A model generated the notes under the pieces. The model had not been told where the DNA came from and made no database searches. It saw only the letters and a list, made by a program, of their open reading frames with translations. A stretch of 64,000 nt of DNA from Candidatus Omnitrophota bacterium (GTDB lineage: Bacteria > Hinthialibacterota > Hinthialibacteria > OLB16): positions 76,177-140,176 of the forward strand of contig JACKFH010000012.1 in assembly GCA_020632575.1 (NCBI GenBank). The letters run 5' to 3'. Both the position numbers and the translations under genes were made by a program. Below are positions 17,214 to 25,907 of this stretch, one piece after another (position 1 is the first letter of the stretch; each line of letters starts with the position of its first letter).

Positions 17214-18752
17214 ATGAAACTCACCGAGGGACTGTGCGGGTTCAATCCATTGTGGGGCGGAGCCTTCCTAGCCTTCGCGTTCCTCATGACCACCCGAATC
17301 ACCCAAGCGGACGACCAACCGCAGTGGGGGGAAAGATTCACTCGAAACCTCTACTCCAGCGAAACCCCGATCCCCAGCCAATTCAATCCCGAATCCGGAG
17401 AGAACATTCGATGGTCGGTCGAACTCGGCTCGAACACTTATGGAACGCCCATCGTCGCCAATGGCCGGGTCTTGATTGGAACCAACAACGAGCACCCTCG
17501 AGACCCCAAACACCAAGGAGATCGAGCGGTCCTGATGTGCTTCGACGAAGAGAATGGGAGTTTCCTATGGCAGGCCGCCATCCCCAAGTACACCGACTAT
17601 CAGGACTGGCCGGGGATCGGACTCACCGGGGTTCCGACAGTTCAGGGAGATCGCATCTACCTCATTTCCAACCGATGCGAAGTCCTCTGTCTGGACCTAG
17701 ATGGACTGGCGGATGGAAACGATGGCCCCTTTACCGATGAGGGGCTTTACCTCTCGCCGGAGGGCGCGAGCGCCGAACTCAGCGAGACCGACCCGGACAT
17801 TCTTTGGGTGACCGATTTAATTGGGGAATTGGGAGTCCATCCTCACGATGCTCCCTTCGGCTCCATCCTTCTTTTGGGCGATTATCTTTACCTCTGCACT
17901 TCGAACGGAGTGGACGCTTCCCACAAATTCATGCCCGCCCCCGAGGCGCCCAGCCTCGCGGTTTTGGAAAAGGCGACCGGGCGGATCGTCGCGGTGGATG
18001 GAGAGAACATGGGGCCGAGGACCGTCCATTGCACCTGGTCCTCCCCATCGTACGCGAATGTTGAGGGGCGCGACCTGATCTTCTTTGGGGGAGGCGACGG
18101 CGTGGTCTACGCTTTCGAACCCTTTTCCCCCGACAAGAAGGATTCCGAGGAGATCGCACTGCTCAAACGGGTATGGAGGTTCGATTGCGATCCCACAGCC
18201 CCCAAGGAGAATGTCCACGATTACAAAGGGAATAAGGTGACCAGTCCCAGCAACATCTATGGGATGCCGGTCTTCGCAAGCGATCAGGTCTTTATCGCGG
18301 CTGGCGGCGACCTCTGGCATGGCAAGAACGAGGCTTGGTTGAAGTGCATCGACGCTTCGCAAACGGGAACAATCACAAAGTCCGGAGAAGTCTGGTCCTA
18401 CCCCCTCGAACGCCATGTCATGTCCACACCGGCGGTCTCTGGCGACCTCGTGTTCATCGGGGATTGTGGCAGGCATGTTCATTGTGTGGACCGTAAGACC
18501 GGCGAGGGTCTTTGGAAGCACTATGCGGAAGCCGAAATTTGGGGATCCCCAATGGTGGTCGATGGAAAGGTTTTCATCGGCACAAAGAAGGGGGACTTAT
18601 GGGTTTTCGCGGCCCAACCCGAGAAGGAAATTCTCGGCCAAATCGACATGAAAGCGCCCATCCAGGGCACCCCCACCGCCGCCAACCAGACCCTCTATGT
18701 CGCCACCATGAACCGGCTGTACGCGATTGCCAACACCCCTGCCGCTCGTTGA
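17214..18752 (+). CDS. Secreted PQQ-binding-like beta-propeller protein
   Basis: 512 residues with an N-terminal signal segment (GGAFLAFAFLMTTRITQAD). It contains repeated blades of the quinoprotein/PQQ-like type: SVELGSNTYGTPIVANGRVLIGTNNE, CFDEENGSFLWQAAIP, CLDLDG, VDRKTGEGLWKHYAEAEIWGSPMVVDGKVFIGTKKGDLWVF, TPTAANQTLYVATMNRLYAI. The WG/LWxxxxP patterns define the repeat. PQQ-binding catalytic residues cannot be assigned, and such proteins in planctomycete-like genomes are mostly of unknown role, often taken to be scaffolds or oxidoreductases of the periplasm. Stands alone; divergent from the preceding gene. Confidence 0.82.
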   Translation: MKLTEGLCGFNPLWGGAFLAFAFLMTTRITQADDQPQWGERFTRNLYSSETPIPSQFNPESGENIRWSVELGSNTYGTPIVANGRVLIGTNNEHPRDPKHQGDRAVLMCFDEENGSFLWQAAIPKYTDYQDWPGIGLTGVPTVQGDRIYLISNRCEVLCLDLDGLADGNDGPFTDEGLYLSPEGASAELSETDPDILWVTDLIGELGVHPHDAPFGSILLLGDYLYLCTSNGVDASHKFMPAPEAPSLAVLEKATGRIVAVDGENMGPRTVHCTWSSPSYANVEGRDLIFFGGGDGVVYAFEPFSPDKKDSEEIALLKRVWRFDCDPTAPKENVHDYKGNKVTSPSNIYGMPVFASDQVFIAAGGDLWHGKNEAWLKCIDASQTGTITKSGEVWSYPLERHVMSTPAVSGDLVFIGDCGRHVHCVDRKTGEGLWKHYAEAEIWGSPMVVDGKVFIGTKKGDLWVFAAQPEKEILGQIDMKAPIQGTPTAANQTLYVATMNRLYAIANTPAAR

Positions 18753-18796
18753 TGTCGTGGATTTGTTGCCTAAAATACATTCTTGATCTTTCAATC

Positions 18797-18824
18797 TTGT
18801 ATATTAAATACCACATAGTATAAT
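18797..18824 (+). promoter_or_regulatory. Sigma-70-like promoter for the histidine kinase operon
   Basis: TTGTAT at 18797-18802 and a perfect TATAAT at 18819-18824 are separated by 16 bases in an AT-rich stretch unlike its surroundings. It lies 145 bases upstream of the kinase start and points into that operon. Confidence 0.55.
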
Positions 18825-18969
18825 CTAAATTAAGCGGAGCGGTCGTGTTAGAGAGTTTTTCCGATCAATCAGTCTATGAGATTTTCTCGACGCCCGCTGT
18901 CGTCGCGGAGATTTTTTCGTCAAATCGAATGAGGACCCCGCGGATGTTTGGGGTGCGAGGGGAAACAGA

Positions 18970-21900
18970 TTGATTGGCCAAGAGGATTTGCCAAACTTTT
19001 TCGACCATGTCCTGGCTGGGCTTCAGGATGTGGCTTTTCTTGTGGATCTAGAAAGTCGAACGGTCGGGTATGCGAATTCAGCCCTTTGGAAAGTTTTGGG
19101 ATACGCTCCCTCTGAGGCGATCGGTGGAGCGGCCGAGTTTTTATTCGCTGATCGGGTTGACTATTTGAAGTGGGAAGAAGTGAGCGACTCCTCATTGGAG
19201 AAGGAAGGGGCCATTCAATCCAAGCATCGGATGAGGAGGAAAGATGGAACGGTAATAGAAACCGAGCACACGCTGATTCCCTTGGTCAATCGGGAGGGTT
19301 GTGGCATTGGCGTTCTGGGTCTTGTTCACGACCTTTCGAATGCGAATTCAGATAATCGACTCCACGGCGAATATGAGGTCAAGTACCGACTCCTATTCGA
19401 AAACGTATCCCTCCCCCTCCTGGTGTACGATCAGGACAGTCTGCGGATTCTCGATGCCAACCGGGCTGCGGTTCGTCATTTTGGTCATTCGCATGACGAA
19501 TTCCTCGAGCTGACTCTAAAAGACATTCGTCCAAAAGATGAAACACCGAGTCTGAACGACGAGTTCGTATTCCTTCCCACAACCAGCGCCAATCATGGAG
19601 TGCGGAGGCATTGCAAGAAGGATGGGACCGAATTCTTGGCCGACGTTGTCAGTTTCCCATTGGTGGAAAACGGACGAAACCACAGAGGGCTTGTGATCGC
19701 GGATGTCACGGTCCAAGAGGAATACGAAGACGCCCTCGAACAAATCCTTCAGGAGAAGGCGGCGATTTTGGACGCTCTCCCTTCCAATGTGGCGGTTTTG
19801 GATTCGGAAGGGTACGTCGTCTTTATTAACGATTCCTGGAAGAAGTTCGCCGAGCAAAATGGATATGCCGACCCCTCTCGGGGGTTCGGACTGAACTATC
19901 TGAAAATCTGCGAGGACGCTGAAGGGCTTTCCTCGGATGGGGCTCTTGGAGTGGCGGAGGGAATCCGGTCGATTCTTCAGGGAAACCAAAGGGGTTTCAT
20001 GCACGAATACAGCTGCCACTCCCCCGATGAACCGCGTTGGTTCCAGATGATGGCGCGATCCTTCGGCGAGAAGGATGGAGTTCGCGGCGTGGTGGTCATG
20101 CATGTCGACATCTCCTCCCGCAAGTTGAGCGAGCTGAGGATTCACGAACAGCACCGGATTTCTTCTCTTCAGGCGGACATCGGACGCGCTCTCCGGACCC
20201 CTGAACCCCTCAACAATATGCTCCAAAAATGCGCCCAATCGGTGGTCGATCACTTGGATGCCTCATTCGCTCGAATTTGGACCCTGAACAAAAAAGAAGA
20301 AGTCCTCGAATTGCGTGGCAGCGCTGGTTTATACACCCACATCGATGGTCCACATAGCCGAGTGCCGGTGGGAACCCTGAAAATCGGAAGGATCGCGCAG
20401 ACCAAAACTCCCCATCTGACGAACCAGGTGATCGGCGATCCGGAGGTGCGCAATCAGGAATGGGCCAAAGAAATGGGAATGGTCGCCTTCGCCGGATACC
20501 CCCTCATCATCGATGACCAAGTGGTCGGGGTGCTCGCCATGTTCGCTCAGCGTCCGCTTTCGGATTTTTCCCTAGAGGTCCTCGCGTCCGTCGCGGATGA
20601 GATCGCGTTGGGGATTGTCCGCAAACAGAGCGAAATGGAGCGAAACCGCCTCAGCGCGGCGATCGATCAGATCAGCGAATTGGCCCTTGTCACCGACACT
20701 CATGGCGATATCGTGTATGTGAATCCGGCGTTCAGCGAGATTACTGGTTACACCGCCGAGGAGGCAATCGGACAAACCCCCCGCATCCTGAAGGGCGGAA
20801 CTCATCCACGAGAATTTTACACGGACCTTTGGGAAAAAATTCTCGACGGCCAGATATGGTCGGGGGTGCTGATCAATCGGAGGAAAGATGGAACCCCTTA
20901 TCATCAAGAAACGACCATTTCTCCCATTCGAAATCAGTATGGCGAAATCGATTCGTTCGTGGAGATCGGACGGGATGTGACCGAAGAGGCGAACACCGAG
21001 GCGCGACTGCGGCAAGCCGAAAAAATGGAAGCGGTCGGACAACTCGCTTCGGGAGTCGCGCACGATTTCAACAATCTCCTCCAGGTCATGCTGGCCTATG
21101 CGAGTTTTGTTCGAAGAGGGATCCAAGAAGGGAACCCCCAAAGTGCCGACATCGATCAAATCATCGAGGCGGGCGAGAAAGCCGCGGGCCTGACACGCCA
21201 GCTGTTGTCATTCAGCCGGGAGACCGAATTAACTATGGCCCCCCTGAACGTGGCGTTGTTGGTGAAAGAGTTTTTTAAGTTTCTTGAAAGGACTCTACCC
21301 AAAACCATCGAGATCCAATTGGAAATTTCTCGGGTGGAGGACATTCCCATGATCGTGGCGGATCCCACCGGCATTCACCAGGCCCTCATGAACCTCTGTG
21401 TGAATGCTCGAGACGCCATGCCGGACGGAGGCATGCTTCGGGTATCCATCCAGACAGAGGAAATCGAAGAAAAGCAGAGATCGAATAACCCAGAAGCCGC
21501 CATCGGCGCCTATGTCAAAGTTTCGGTCTCCGACACCGGGACTGGGATTCCGCAACGGGAAATGGAACGAATTTTTGAACCGTTTTTTACGACCAAAGGG
21601 GAGGGGAAGGGGACTGGTTTGGGACTCGCGACCTGCTATGGGATCGTCAAACAGCACAAAGGGTTCATTGTTTGCGAGAGTGAGGTTGGCAAAGGTTCGT
21701 GTTTCTCCCTTTACTTTCCCATTCATGACGCCTCCGCAGAGGAACCGGAAGTCGAGGAAGTCGACTCGGTGGTTGTTGGCGGGAGCGAAACAATCCTGAT
21801 CGCCGAGGACAATGAAGTCGTCATGGAGGTCCTAACCCGCAATCTCGGCTCCTTGGGGTACCATTTGATTTGCGCGTCGAATGGCGAGGAAGCGGCTCTT

Positions 21901-22152
21901 CTCTTTGACCAAAACAAGGACCGCATCGACCTGATTCTCACCGACGTTCAGATGCCCATTCTGAATGGAGTCCGCTTCGCCGAGCATGTTTTGATGGAGA
22001 ATCCCGGGATGAAAATCATCCTGGAAAGTGGATATATGGAACAAGGACTCATGGAAAACCTCCACGAAATGGGAGTCAAAGAGGTGCTACGGAAGCCGGT
22101 CTCGCCCCAGTTTCTCGCGAGGAGAATACGGAAAGTCCTGGAAGAGGAATGA
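18970..22152 (+). CDS. Hybrid sensor histidine kinase (PAS-PAS-PAS-GAF-PAS-HisKA-HATPase-REC)
   Basis: 1060 residues, soluble. Visible domains: PAS about 10-115, PAS about 135-235, a third PAS-like region about 255-390, GAF about 405-545 (FARIWTLNKKEEVLELRGSAG, GVLAMFAQRPLS), PAS plus PAC about 565-680 (DTHGDIVYVNPAFSEITGYTAEEAIG), HisKA with H-box GVAHDFNNLLQ (phospho-acceptor His698), HATPase with N, G1 (DTGTGIPQ) and G2 (GKGTGLGLATCYGIV) boxes, and a receiver domain with acceptor Asp992 (LILTDVQMP) and the conserved Lys near the end (VLRKPV). The only start between the in-frame stop at 18877 and the first PAS domain is TTG 18970, preceded by GAGGGG. Seven bases separate it from the next regulator gene. 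The input signal is unknown. Confidence 0.93.
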   Translation: MIGQEDLPNFFDHVLAGLQDVAFLVDLESRTVGYANSALWKVLGYAPSEAIGGAAEFLFADRVDYLKWEEVSDSSLEKEGAIQSKHRMRRKDGTVIETEHTLIPLVNREGCGIGVLGLVHDLSNANSDNRLHGEYEVKYRLLFENVSLPLLVYDQDSLRILDANRAAVRHFGHSHDEFLELTLKDIRPKDETPSLNDEFVFLPTTSANHGVRRHCKKDGTEFLADVVSFPLVENGRNHRGLVIADVTVQEEYEDALEQILQEKAAILDALPSNVAVLDSEGYVVFINDSWKKFAEQNGYADPSRGFGLNYLKICEDAEGLSSDGALGVAEGIRSILQGNQRGFMHEYSCHSPDEPRWFQMMARSFGEKDGVRGVVVMHVDISSRKLSELRIHEQHRISSLQADIGRALRTPEPLNNMLQKCAQSVVDHLDASFARIWTLNKKEEVLELRGSAGLYTHIDGPHSRVPVGTLKIGRIAQTKTPHLTNQVIGDPEVRNQEWAKEMGMVAFAGYPLIIDDQVVGVLAMFAQRPLSDFSLEVLASVADEIALGIVRKQSEMERNRLSAAIDQISELALVTDTHGDIVYVNPAFSEITGYTAEEAIGQTPRILKGGTHPREFYTDLWEKILDGQIWSGVLINRRKDGTPYHQETTISPIRNQYGEIDSFVEIGRDVTEEANTEARLRQAEKMEAVGQLASGVAHDFNNLLQVMLAYASFVRRGIQEGNPQSADIDQIIEAGEKAAGLTRQLLSFSRETELTMAPLNVALLVKEFFKFLERTLPKTIEIQLEISRVEDIPMIVADPTGIHQALMNLCVNARDAMPDGGMLRVSIQTEEIEEKQRSNNPEAAIGAYVKVSVSDTGTGIPQREMERIFEPFFTTKGEGKGTGLGLATCYGIVKQHKGFIVCESEVGKGSCFSLYFPIHDASAEEPEVEEVDSVVVGGSETILIAEDNEVVMEVLTRNLGSLGYHLICASNGEEAALLFDQNKDRIDLILTDVQMPILNGVRFAEHVLMENPGMKIILESGYMEQGLMENLHEMGVKEVLRKPVSPQFLARRIRKVLEEE

Positions 22153-22159
22153 ACTGCGA

Positions 22160-23464
22160 ATGAGAGACGACCCATCCAACCAAACCAAAATTCTGGTGGT
22201 CGATGACGAGCGAGCGATCGTCGAGGCGCTCACCCGCGCGTTCGGCGCGGCCGGCTTCGCGTGCGATGGTCACTCGAACAGCACGGAGGCTCTCAGCGCC
22301 ATCCAGAATTTCGATTACGATGTGGTGATCACCGATCTCCGGATGCCGGTGATGCATGGCCACATGTTAATCAACAAAATTCTCGAACTGGACCGTCTTC
22401 CACTGATCGTGGTTGTGACTGCTGTCGCCGATCCGAGAATCGAGATGGACCTCTACACCCGAGGGGTCGCCGAAGTGGCCTTTAAGCCGGTGAACTACGA
22501 CCGATTGATCGCCAAGGTGCGGGCCCTGCTTAAACTACAGGGAACGCCTGGGGGGGAATCGCGGACCGATTCGGATTCTGTGGCGGTTCGAACCGCTCGC
22601 CAACTCACTCAGGTGAGGGCGGAGCTCGAGGGTCAACTCAACAGCATCCAATCTAATTTTAAGCAAACCATCGATCGGCTTGTCAAACAGGAAAGCGAAC
22701 TCGAGGAAAACTATCTTGGATCGGTTCGAATTCTCGCCAATCTGATTGAGGCGGGCCAAGTTTCCGAGGGGAGCCATTCGGCTCGGGTCGAGTCGATGGC
22801 GGGTCGACTCGCGGAGCATTGCGGGATCGAAGGCCTTCAACTTCGCGGCCTAAAGGTCGCCGCCTTGCTGCATGAGATCGGCCAATTCGGTCTTGCCGAT
22901 AAGATCCGCGTGGTTCCTCCGTGGGAATTGAGCGGTGAATCCAGAATTGCTTACGAATCCTACCCCATGATCGGGGCGACACTCCTCAGTCAAGTTCCCG
23001 GATCCCAGGACATCGCAAATTGGGTCGAATCCCACGCCGAGAACTATGATGGAACCGGCTTTCCCGAAAAGCTTTCCGGAAAATCCATTCACCTCTGCGC
23101 GCGAGTTCTTCGTATCGCGGATGGGCTCGACACCTTTCTCATGTTTTCTCAGGATCCAAGGCCCAAGCAAGAGATCGCCAAGGAGCATCTCAAAGAGAAT
23201 ATTGGATTCTGTTACGATCCCGATTTGGCCAAGAAGGCGATTCGCATTCTCGACAACGTTCTCCCCGAGAGCAAGAAGTCGAAAGTGGAAAAAATTCCGG
23301 CTAACAAAACAGTTCCGGGAATGGTTCTCGCCAAAGATGTATATGATCGAAGTGGAATATGCCTGGTCCGCAAGGGCATGACGATTACCGGATCCTTGGT
23401 CCATCGGTTGCACAAGGGATTGATGAGCAAACCCGTGGAGGTTTATGCCGAAGAGAGCGATTGA
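22160..23464 (+). CDS. Response regulator with degenerate HD-GYP domain
   Basis: 434 residues. Receiver domain 1-125 with acid pocket (VVDDER), acceptor Asp59 (VVITDLRMP) and Lys (AFKPVN); a coiled-coil linker about 135-190; HD-GYP-like domain about 190-360. The metal and catalytic signature is altered: canonical HD is His238-Glu239 (LLHEIGQ), HHExxDGxGYP reads HAENYDGTGFP (His292 to Pro302). A short beta domain ends the protein (VPGMVLAKDVYDRSGICLVRKGMTITGSLV). Classical HD-GYP proteins hydrolyse cyclic di-GMP; this one may bind without cutting. The start at 22160, seven bases after the kinase stop, gives a clean receiver; an upstream start inside the kinase gene is a frame artefact. Probable phosphorelay partner of the preceding kinase. 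Confidence 0.88.
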   Translation: MRDDPSNQTKILVVDDERAIVEALTRAFGAAGFACDGHSNSTEALSAIQNFDYDVVITDLRMPVMHGHMLINKILELDRLPLIVVVTAVADPRIEMDLYTRGVAEVAFKPVNYDRLIAKVRALLKLQGTPGGESRTDSDSVAVRTARQLTQVRAELEGQLNSIQSNFKQTIDRLVKQESELEENYLGSVRILANLIEAGQVSEGSHSARVESMAGRLAEHCGIEGLQLRGLKVAALLHEIGQFGLADKIRVVPPWELSGESRIAYESYPMIGATLLSQVPGSQDIANWVESHAENYDGTGFPEKLSGKSIHLCARVLRIADGLDTFLMFSQDPRPKQEIAKEHLKENIGFCYDPDLAKKAIRILDNVLPESKKSKVEKIPANKTVPGMVLAKDVYDRSGICLVRKGMTITGSLVHRLHKGLMSKPVEVYAEESD

Positions 23465-23502
23465 GGGCCGCCGGAGCGAGGCCCCTAAGGACCCCCAAGG
23501 GC

Positions 23503-23531
23503 TTGCGCCAAGGCATCGGGCTTGCTATCTT
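23503..23531 (+). promoter_or_regulatory. Candidate promoter for rpmB
   Basis: TTGCGC at 23503-23508 and TATCTT at 23526-23531 with a 17-base spacer, 66 bases before the bL28 start. Both boxes match the consensus at four of six bases, so confidence is low. Confidence 0.3.
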
Positions 23532-23596
23532 TACTGTTTGTGCCTTTTCTCGGCGCCATAAATCGAAAGTATCGGATTGAAAAAGGAATAAAGGAA

Positions 23597-23806
23597 ATGC
23601 CAAGAGTCTGCAAACTCAGTGGAAAGAAAGTGCGTTCGGGGCACAATGTGAGCCACGCCCACAATGTCACCAAACGGAAGTTCAAGCCCAATCTCCAAAA
23701 GAAGACCCTTTTGGTGAACGGCAAGAAGGTGAAGGTCATGGTCAGCACCCGGGCTCTGCGCTCTCTGTCCAAAGGAAAAACCAAAAATTTAGACCTGGAT
23801 CTCTAA
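23597..23806 (+). CDS. rpmB: 50S ribosomal protein bL28
   Basis: 69 residues, highly basic: MPRVCKLSGKKVRSGHNVSHAHNV then TKRKFKPNLQKK and VSTRALRSLSKG, the standard bL28 pattern (normal length 60-80). The family often has a zinc-binding CxxC pair; only Cys5 is present here. AAGGA nine bases before the ATG decides the start, and a longer TTG start would add a non-ribosomal leader. It is a single-gene unit closed by a strong terminator 38 bases downstream, and it is the one universal marker in the window useful for placing the organism. Confidence 0.96.
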   Translation: MPRVCKLSGKKVRSGHNVSHAHNVTKRKFKPNLQKKTLLVNGKKVKVMVSTRALRSLSKGKTKNLDLDL

Positions 23807-23844
23807 GATTGGACTTTTCCAGTCGAACCCACATCAATTCTGAA

Positions 23845-23888
23845 GGGCAGAGCCAAAGAACGACAGCGTTCTTTTTCTGCCCTTTTTT
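23845..23888 (+). terminator. Intrinsic terminator after rpmB
   Basis: GGGCAG (23845-23850) pairs with CTGCCC (23877-23882), with an inner AAAGAAC/GTTCTTT extension around a six-base loop, followed by six T (23883-23888). It separates rpmB from the following gene, whose ATG begins only 15 bases after the T-run. Confidence 0.85.
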
Positions 23889-23903
23889 CGTTGGTACTCC
23901 ATT

Positions 23904-25322
23904 ATGAATCGAAAACTGTTGCTCCCCATTTTTTCAATCCTTCTCGCTTCCGGCTTTTTTTCGCAAATCGACCAGGCACGGGCCGCGGTTTGGGACATCG
24001 AATTTGTGAACCAAATCACCGAAATTGCCCAGAAGACATACGTCGATGTCGAGATGGTCAGCCGTTTCGAGGGCATGGGCCAAAGCCGTGAACTTCCGCG
24101 TTCGATCTCCGGCATGATCGTTTCCTCGACCGGATTGGTGATGGTGCTCCAAAATGTCGAGGTCATCACGCGGATGGGGAGCGCATTCTCTCTATCGCGC
24201 CCGGAGAAAATCCAAATCCTTTTCCCCGACCGGCGACGCATCCCCGGACGGTACATCGGGATGGATCCGGACCTCAATGTCTCCTTCTTCGAGATCGACC
24301 CGCCGGGGGACGAGCCCTACAATGGAGCCTTTCTCGATTTCGCCGCTCATGAAGTCGAGGTGGGAGAGGAAGTCGCCTCCTGCCGAATGCTATCCGAGGA
24401 ATACGAGCCTCGCTTCGACGTTGGGTTCGCGCACGTCAGCACAATCCTGACGAAACCCAAAGAGTCTTATATGACTCAACCCCCCCTCTCTCAGTTCAAT
24501 GGGAATCCCGCGTTTAACAAAAAGGGGGAAGTGGTGGGAGTCGTTCTGGCCGATGATGGAAGCGCGGAGAGCGCGGCGCTGAGCATGCTCACCGGGCAAA
24601 TCGCCATCCAGCCGGCTAACCGTTACACTCGAATGATTGAGAACCCGCCAACCAAAGTCGAAAAGGGGTGGCTCGGCATTCGGATGGAGCCGTTGACCCA
24701 GGATCTCTCCGAAATTTGGAAGATCGACGGACCCGGAGGGATTATTGTCACCTCCACCGTCAAAGGCTCGCCGGCGGAAACCCATGGTCTCCGGGCGGAG
24801 GATGTCATCGTAGCGATAGATGGCGAACCTTTGCCTGTTCGCACCTACCCCGATTTAGATTGGTTCCGTCAGAAGGTCCGTGACCTTAAACCTGGCGATC
24901 ACCTCGCGATCAAAATTGTCCGAGGCGCCTCCTCCTTTGGCGCGGAGCCTGTCGAGACCAAAACGATCGATCTCGAATTGGGCGTCTCTCCACCTAGCGA
25001 AACCGAGGCCGAGTCCCTAACGCTTCCGGAGGTCGGGATGAAGATCCGGGCTTTGACCCTCGACGTTCTGTTCGCCCGACGTCTACCCGAAACGATGGGT
25101 GGAGTGGTCGCCGACTATGTCGAGAACGCGGGGCCCGCCGATATCGGCGAACTCAAGGAGGACGACATCATCCTTTCGATCTCCGGAAACGAGGTTACCG
25201 ACCTCGAATCGGCCGCGGCGCTTTTCGCCGATTTCAGGAAAGAAAAACCGAAGGAACTCATCTTCCACGTCTTACGCGGCAACAGTCGATTGTTTCTTAA
25301 AGTGGAACCAAATTGGGAGTGA
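23904..25322 (+). CDS. HtrA-like protein with two PDZ domains and no protease triad
   Basis: 472 residues with signal peptide (about 1-27). Residues 30-230 follow the trypsin-like fold of DegP/HtrA (SGMIVSSTGLVMVLQ, GMDPDLNVSFFEID, KGEVVGVVLAD), but the catalytic positions are lost: the T-N-x-H motif reads VLQNVEV, the aspartate loop reads PDLNVSF, and the GNSGGP serine loop reads FNGNPAF. Two PDZ domains follow (GWLGIRMEPL to about residue 350; GGVVADYVENAGPADIGELKEDDIIL to the end) with intact peptide-binding loops. It is therefore likely a periplasmic chaperone or scaffold rather than a protease. It begins right after the rpmB terminator; its own promoter is not obvious and may overlap the terminator. 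Confidence 0.82.
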   Translation: MNRKLLLPIFSILLASGFFSQIDQARAAVWDIEFVNQITEIAQKTYVDVEMVSRFEGMGQSRELPRSISGMIVSSTGLVMVLQNVEVITRMGSAFSLSRPEKIQILFPDRRRIPGRYIGMDPDLNVSFFEIDPPGDEPYNGAFLDFAAHEVEVGEEVASCRMLSEEYEPRFDVGFAHVSTILTKPKESYMTQPPLSQFNGNPAFNKKGEVVGVVLADDGSAESAALSMLTGQIAIQPANRYTRMIENPPTKVEKGWLGIRMEPLTQDLSEIWKIDGPGGIIVTSTVKGSPAETHGLRAEDVIVAIDGEPLPVRTYPDLDWFRQKVRDLKPGDHLAIKIVRGASSFGAEPVETKTIDLELGVSPPSETEAESLTLPEVGMKIRALTLDVLFARRLPETMGGVVADYVENAGPADIGELKEDDIILSISGNEVTDLESAAALFADFRKEKPKELIFHVLRGNSRLFLKVEPNWE

Positions 25323-25364
25323 CTATAGGTGCAGCCAGTTTCTAAAAAAAATCTCATTTCTAGC

Positions 25365-25394
25365 TTGAAAGAGAACACTTGATTCGGCTACACT
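25365..25394 (+). promoter_or_regulatory. Candidate promoter for the TPR/amidase operon
   Basis: TTGAAA (25365-25370) and TACACT (25389-25394), spacer 18 bases, 60 bases upstream of the TPR gene. The matches are five and four of six to the consensus. Confidence 0.35.
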
Positions 25395-25454
25395 TAACCC
25401 CGTTCGATTCCGATAATCTTTAAGAAGTCGATACGCTAGGAAGGGGTTTGGTAC

Positions 25455-25886
25455 ATGAGTGAGTCCCTTTATTCGGAGCAACTCCGATTGTTCAACGAAC
25501 AATTGAGGAAATCGCCGAGAAGGGCTTACAACATGTTCGGGCTTTCGTTACTTTATAGTCTTGAGGCGGGCGAAGTCGCGCGTGAAAAGCATCGACTGGG
25601 GATCAACCCCACCAGCGCCTACGACTTTTACAACCTCGGGGTCCTGGCGAATCTGGCGGAACGCCATGAAGACGCCGCGAAATTGTATGAAACAGCCGTG
25701 GAAGTCGGGGGAGATTTCCCGGAAATTTATAACAATTTGGGACTGACTTATGAAAAGCTCGGCAAGAAATCGAAGGCGGTCAACGCTCTTCAGAAGTTTG
25801 CCGACTTGGCTAAAAAGGAGGATTCCGAAGAAATGAAATCGGAAATCCGCGAAGTCAAATCTCATATCCGTCAGCTCAAAGGGTAA
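25455..25886 (+). CDS. Small TPR protein
   Basis: 143 residues, soluble. At least two tetratricopeptide repeats are visible: AYDFYNLGVLANLAERHEDAAKLYETAVEVG and EIYNNLGLTYEKLGKKSKAVNALQKFADLA, with a weaker one before them (SPRRAYNMFGLSLLYSLEAGE). The tail is a charged helix. The stop is 21 bases before the amidase start, so the two genes probably form an operon with the membrane protein downstream. It may be an adaptor for envelope assembly; partner unknown. Confidence 0.75.
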   Translation: MSESLYSEQLRLFNEQLRKSPRRAYNMFGLSLLYSLEAGEVAREKHRLGINPTSAYDFYNLGVLANLAERHEDAAKLYETAVEVGGDFPEIYNNLGLTYEKLGKKSKAVNALQKFADLAKKEDSEEMKSEIREVKSHIRQLKG

Positions 25887-25907
25887 CTTTTCGTCAGGGG
25901 GAGGCGA

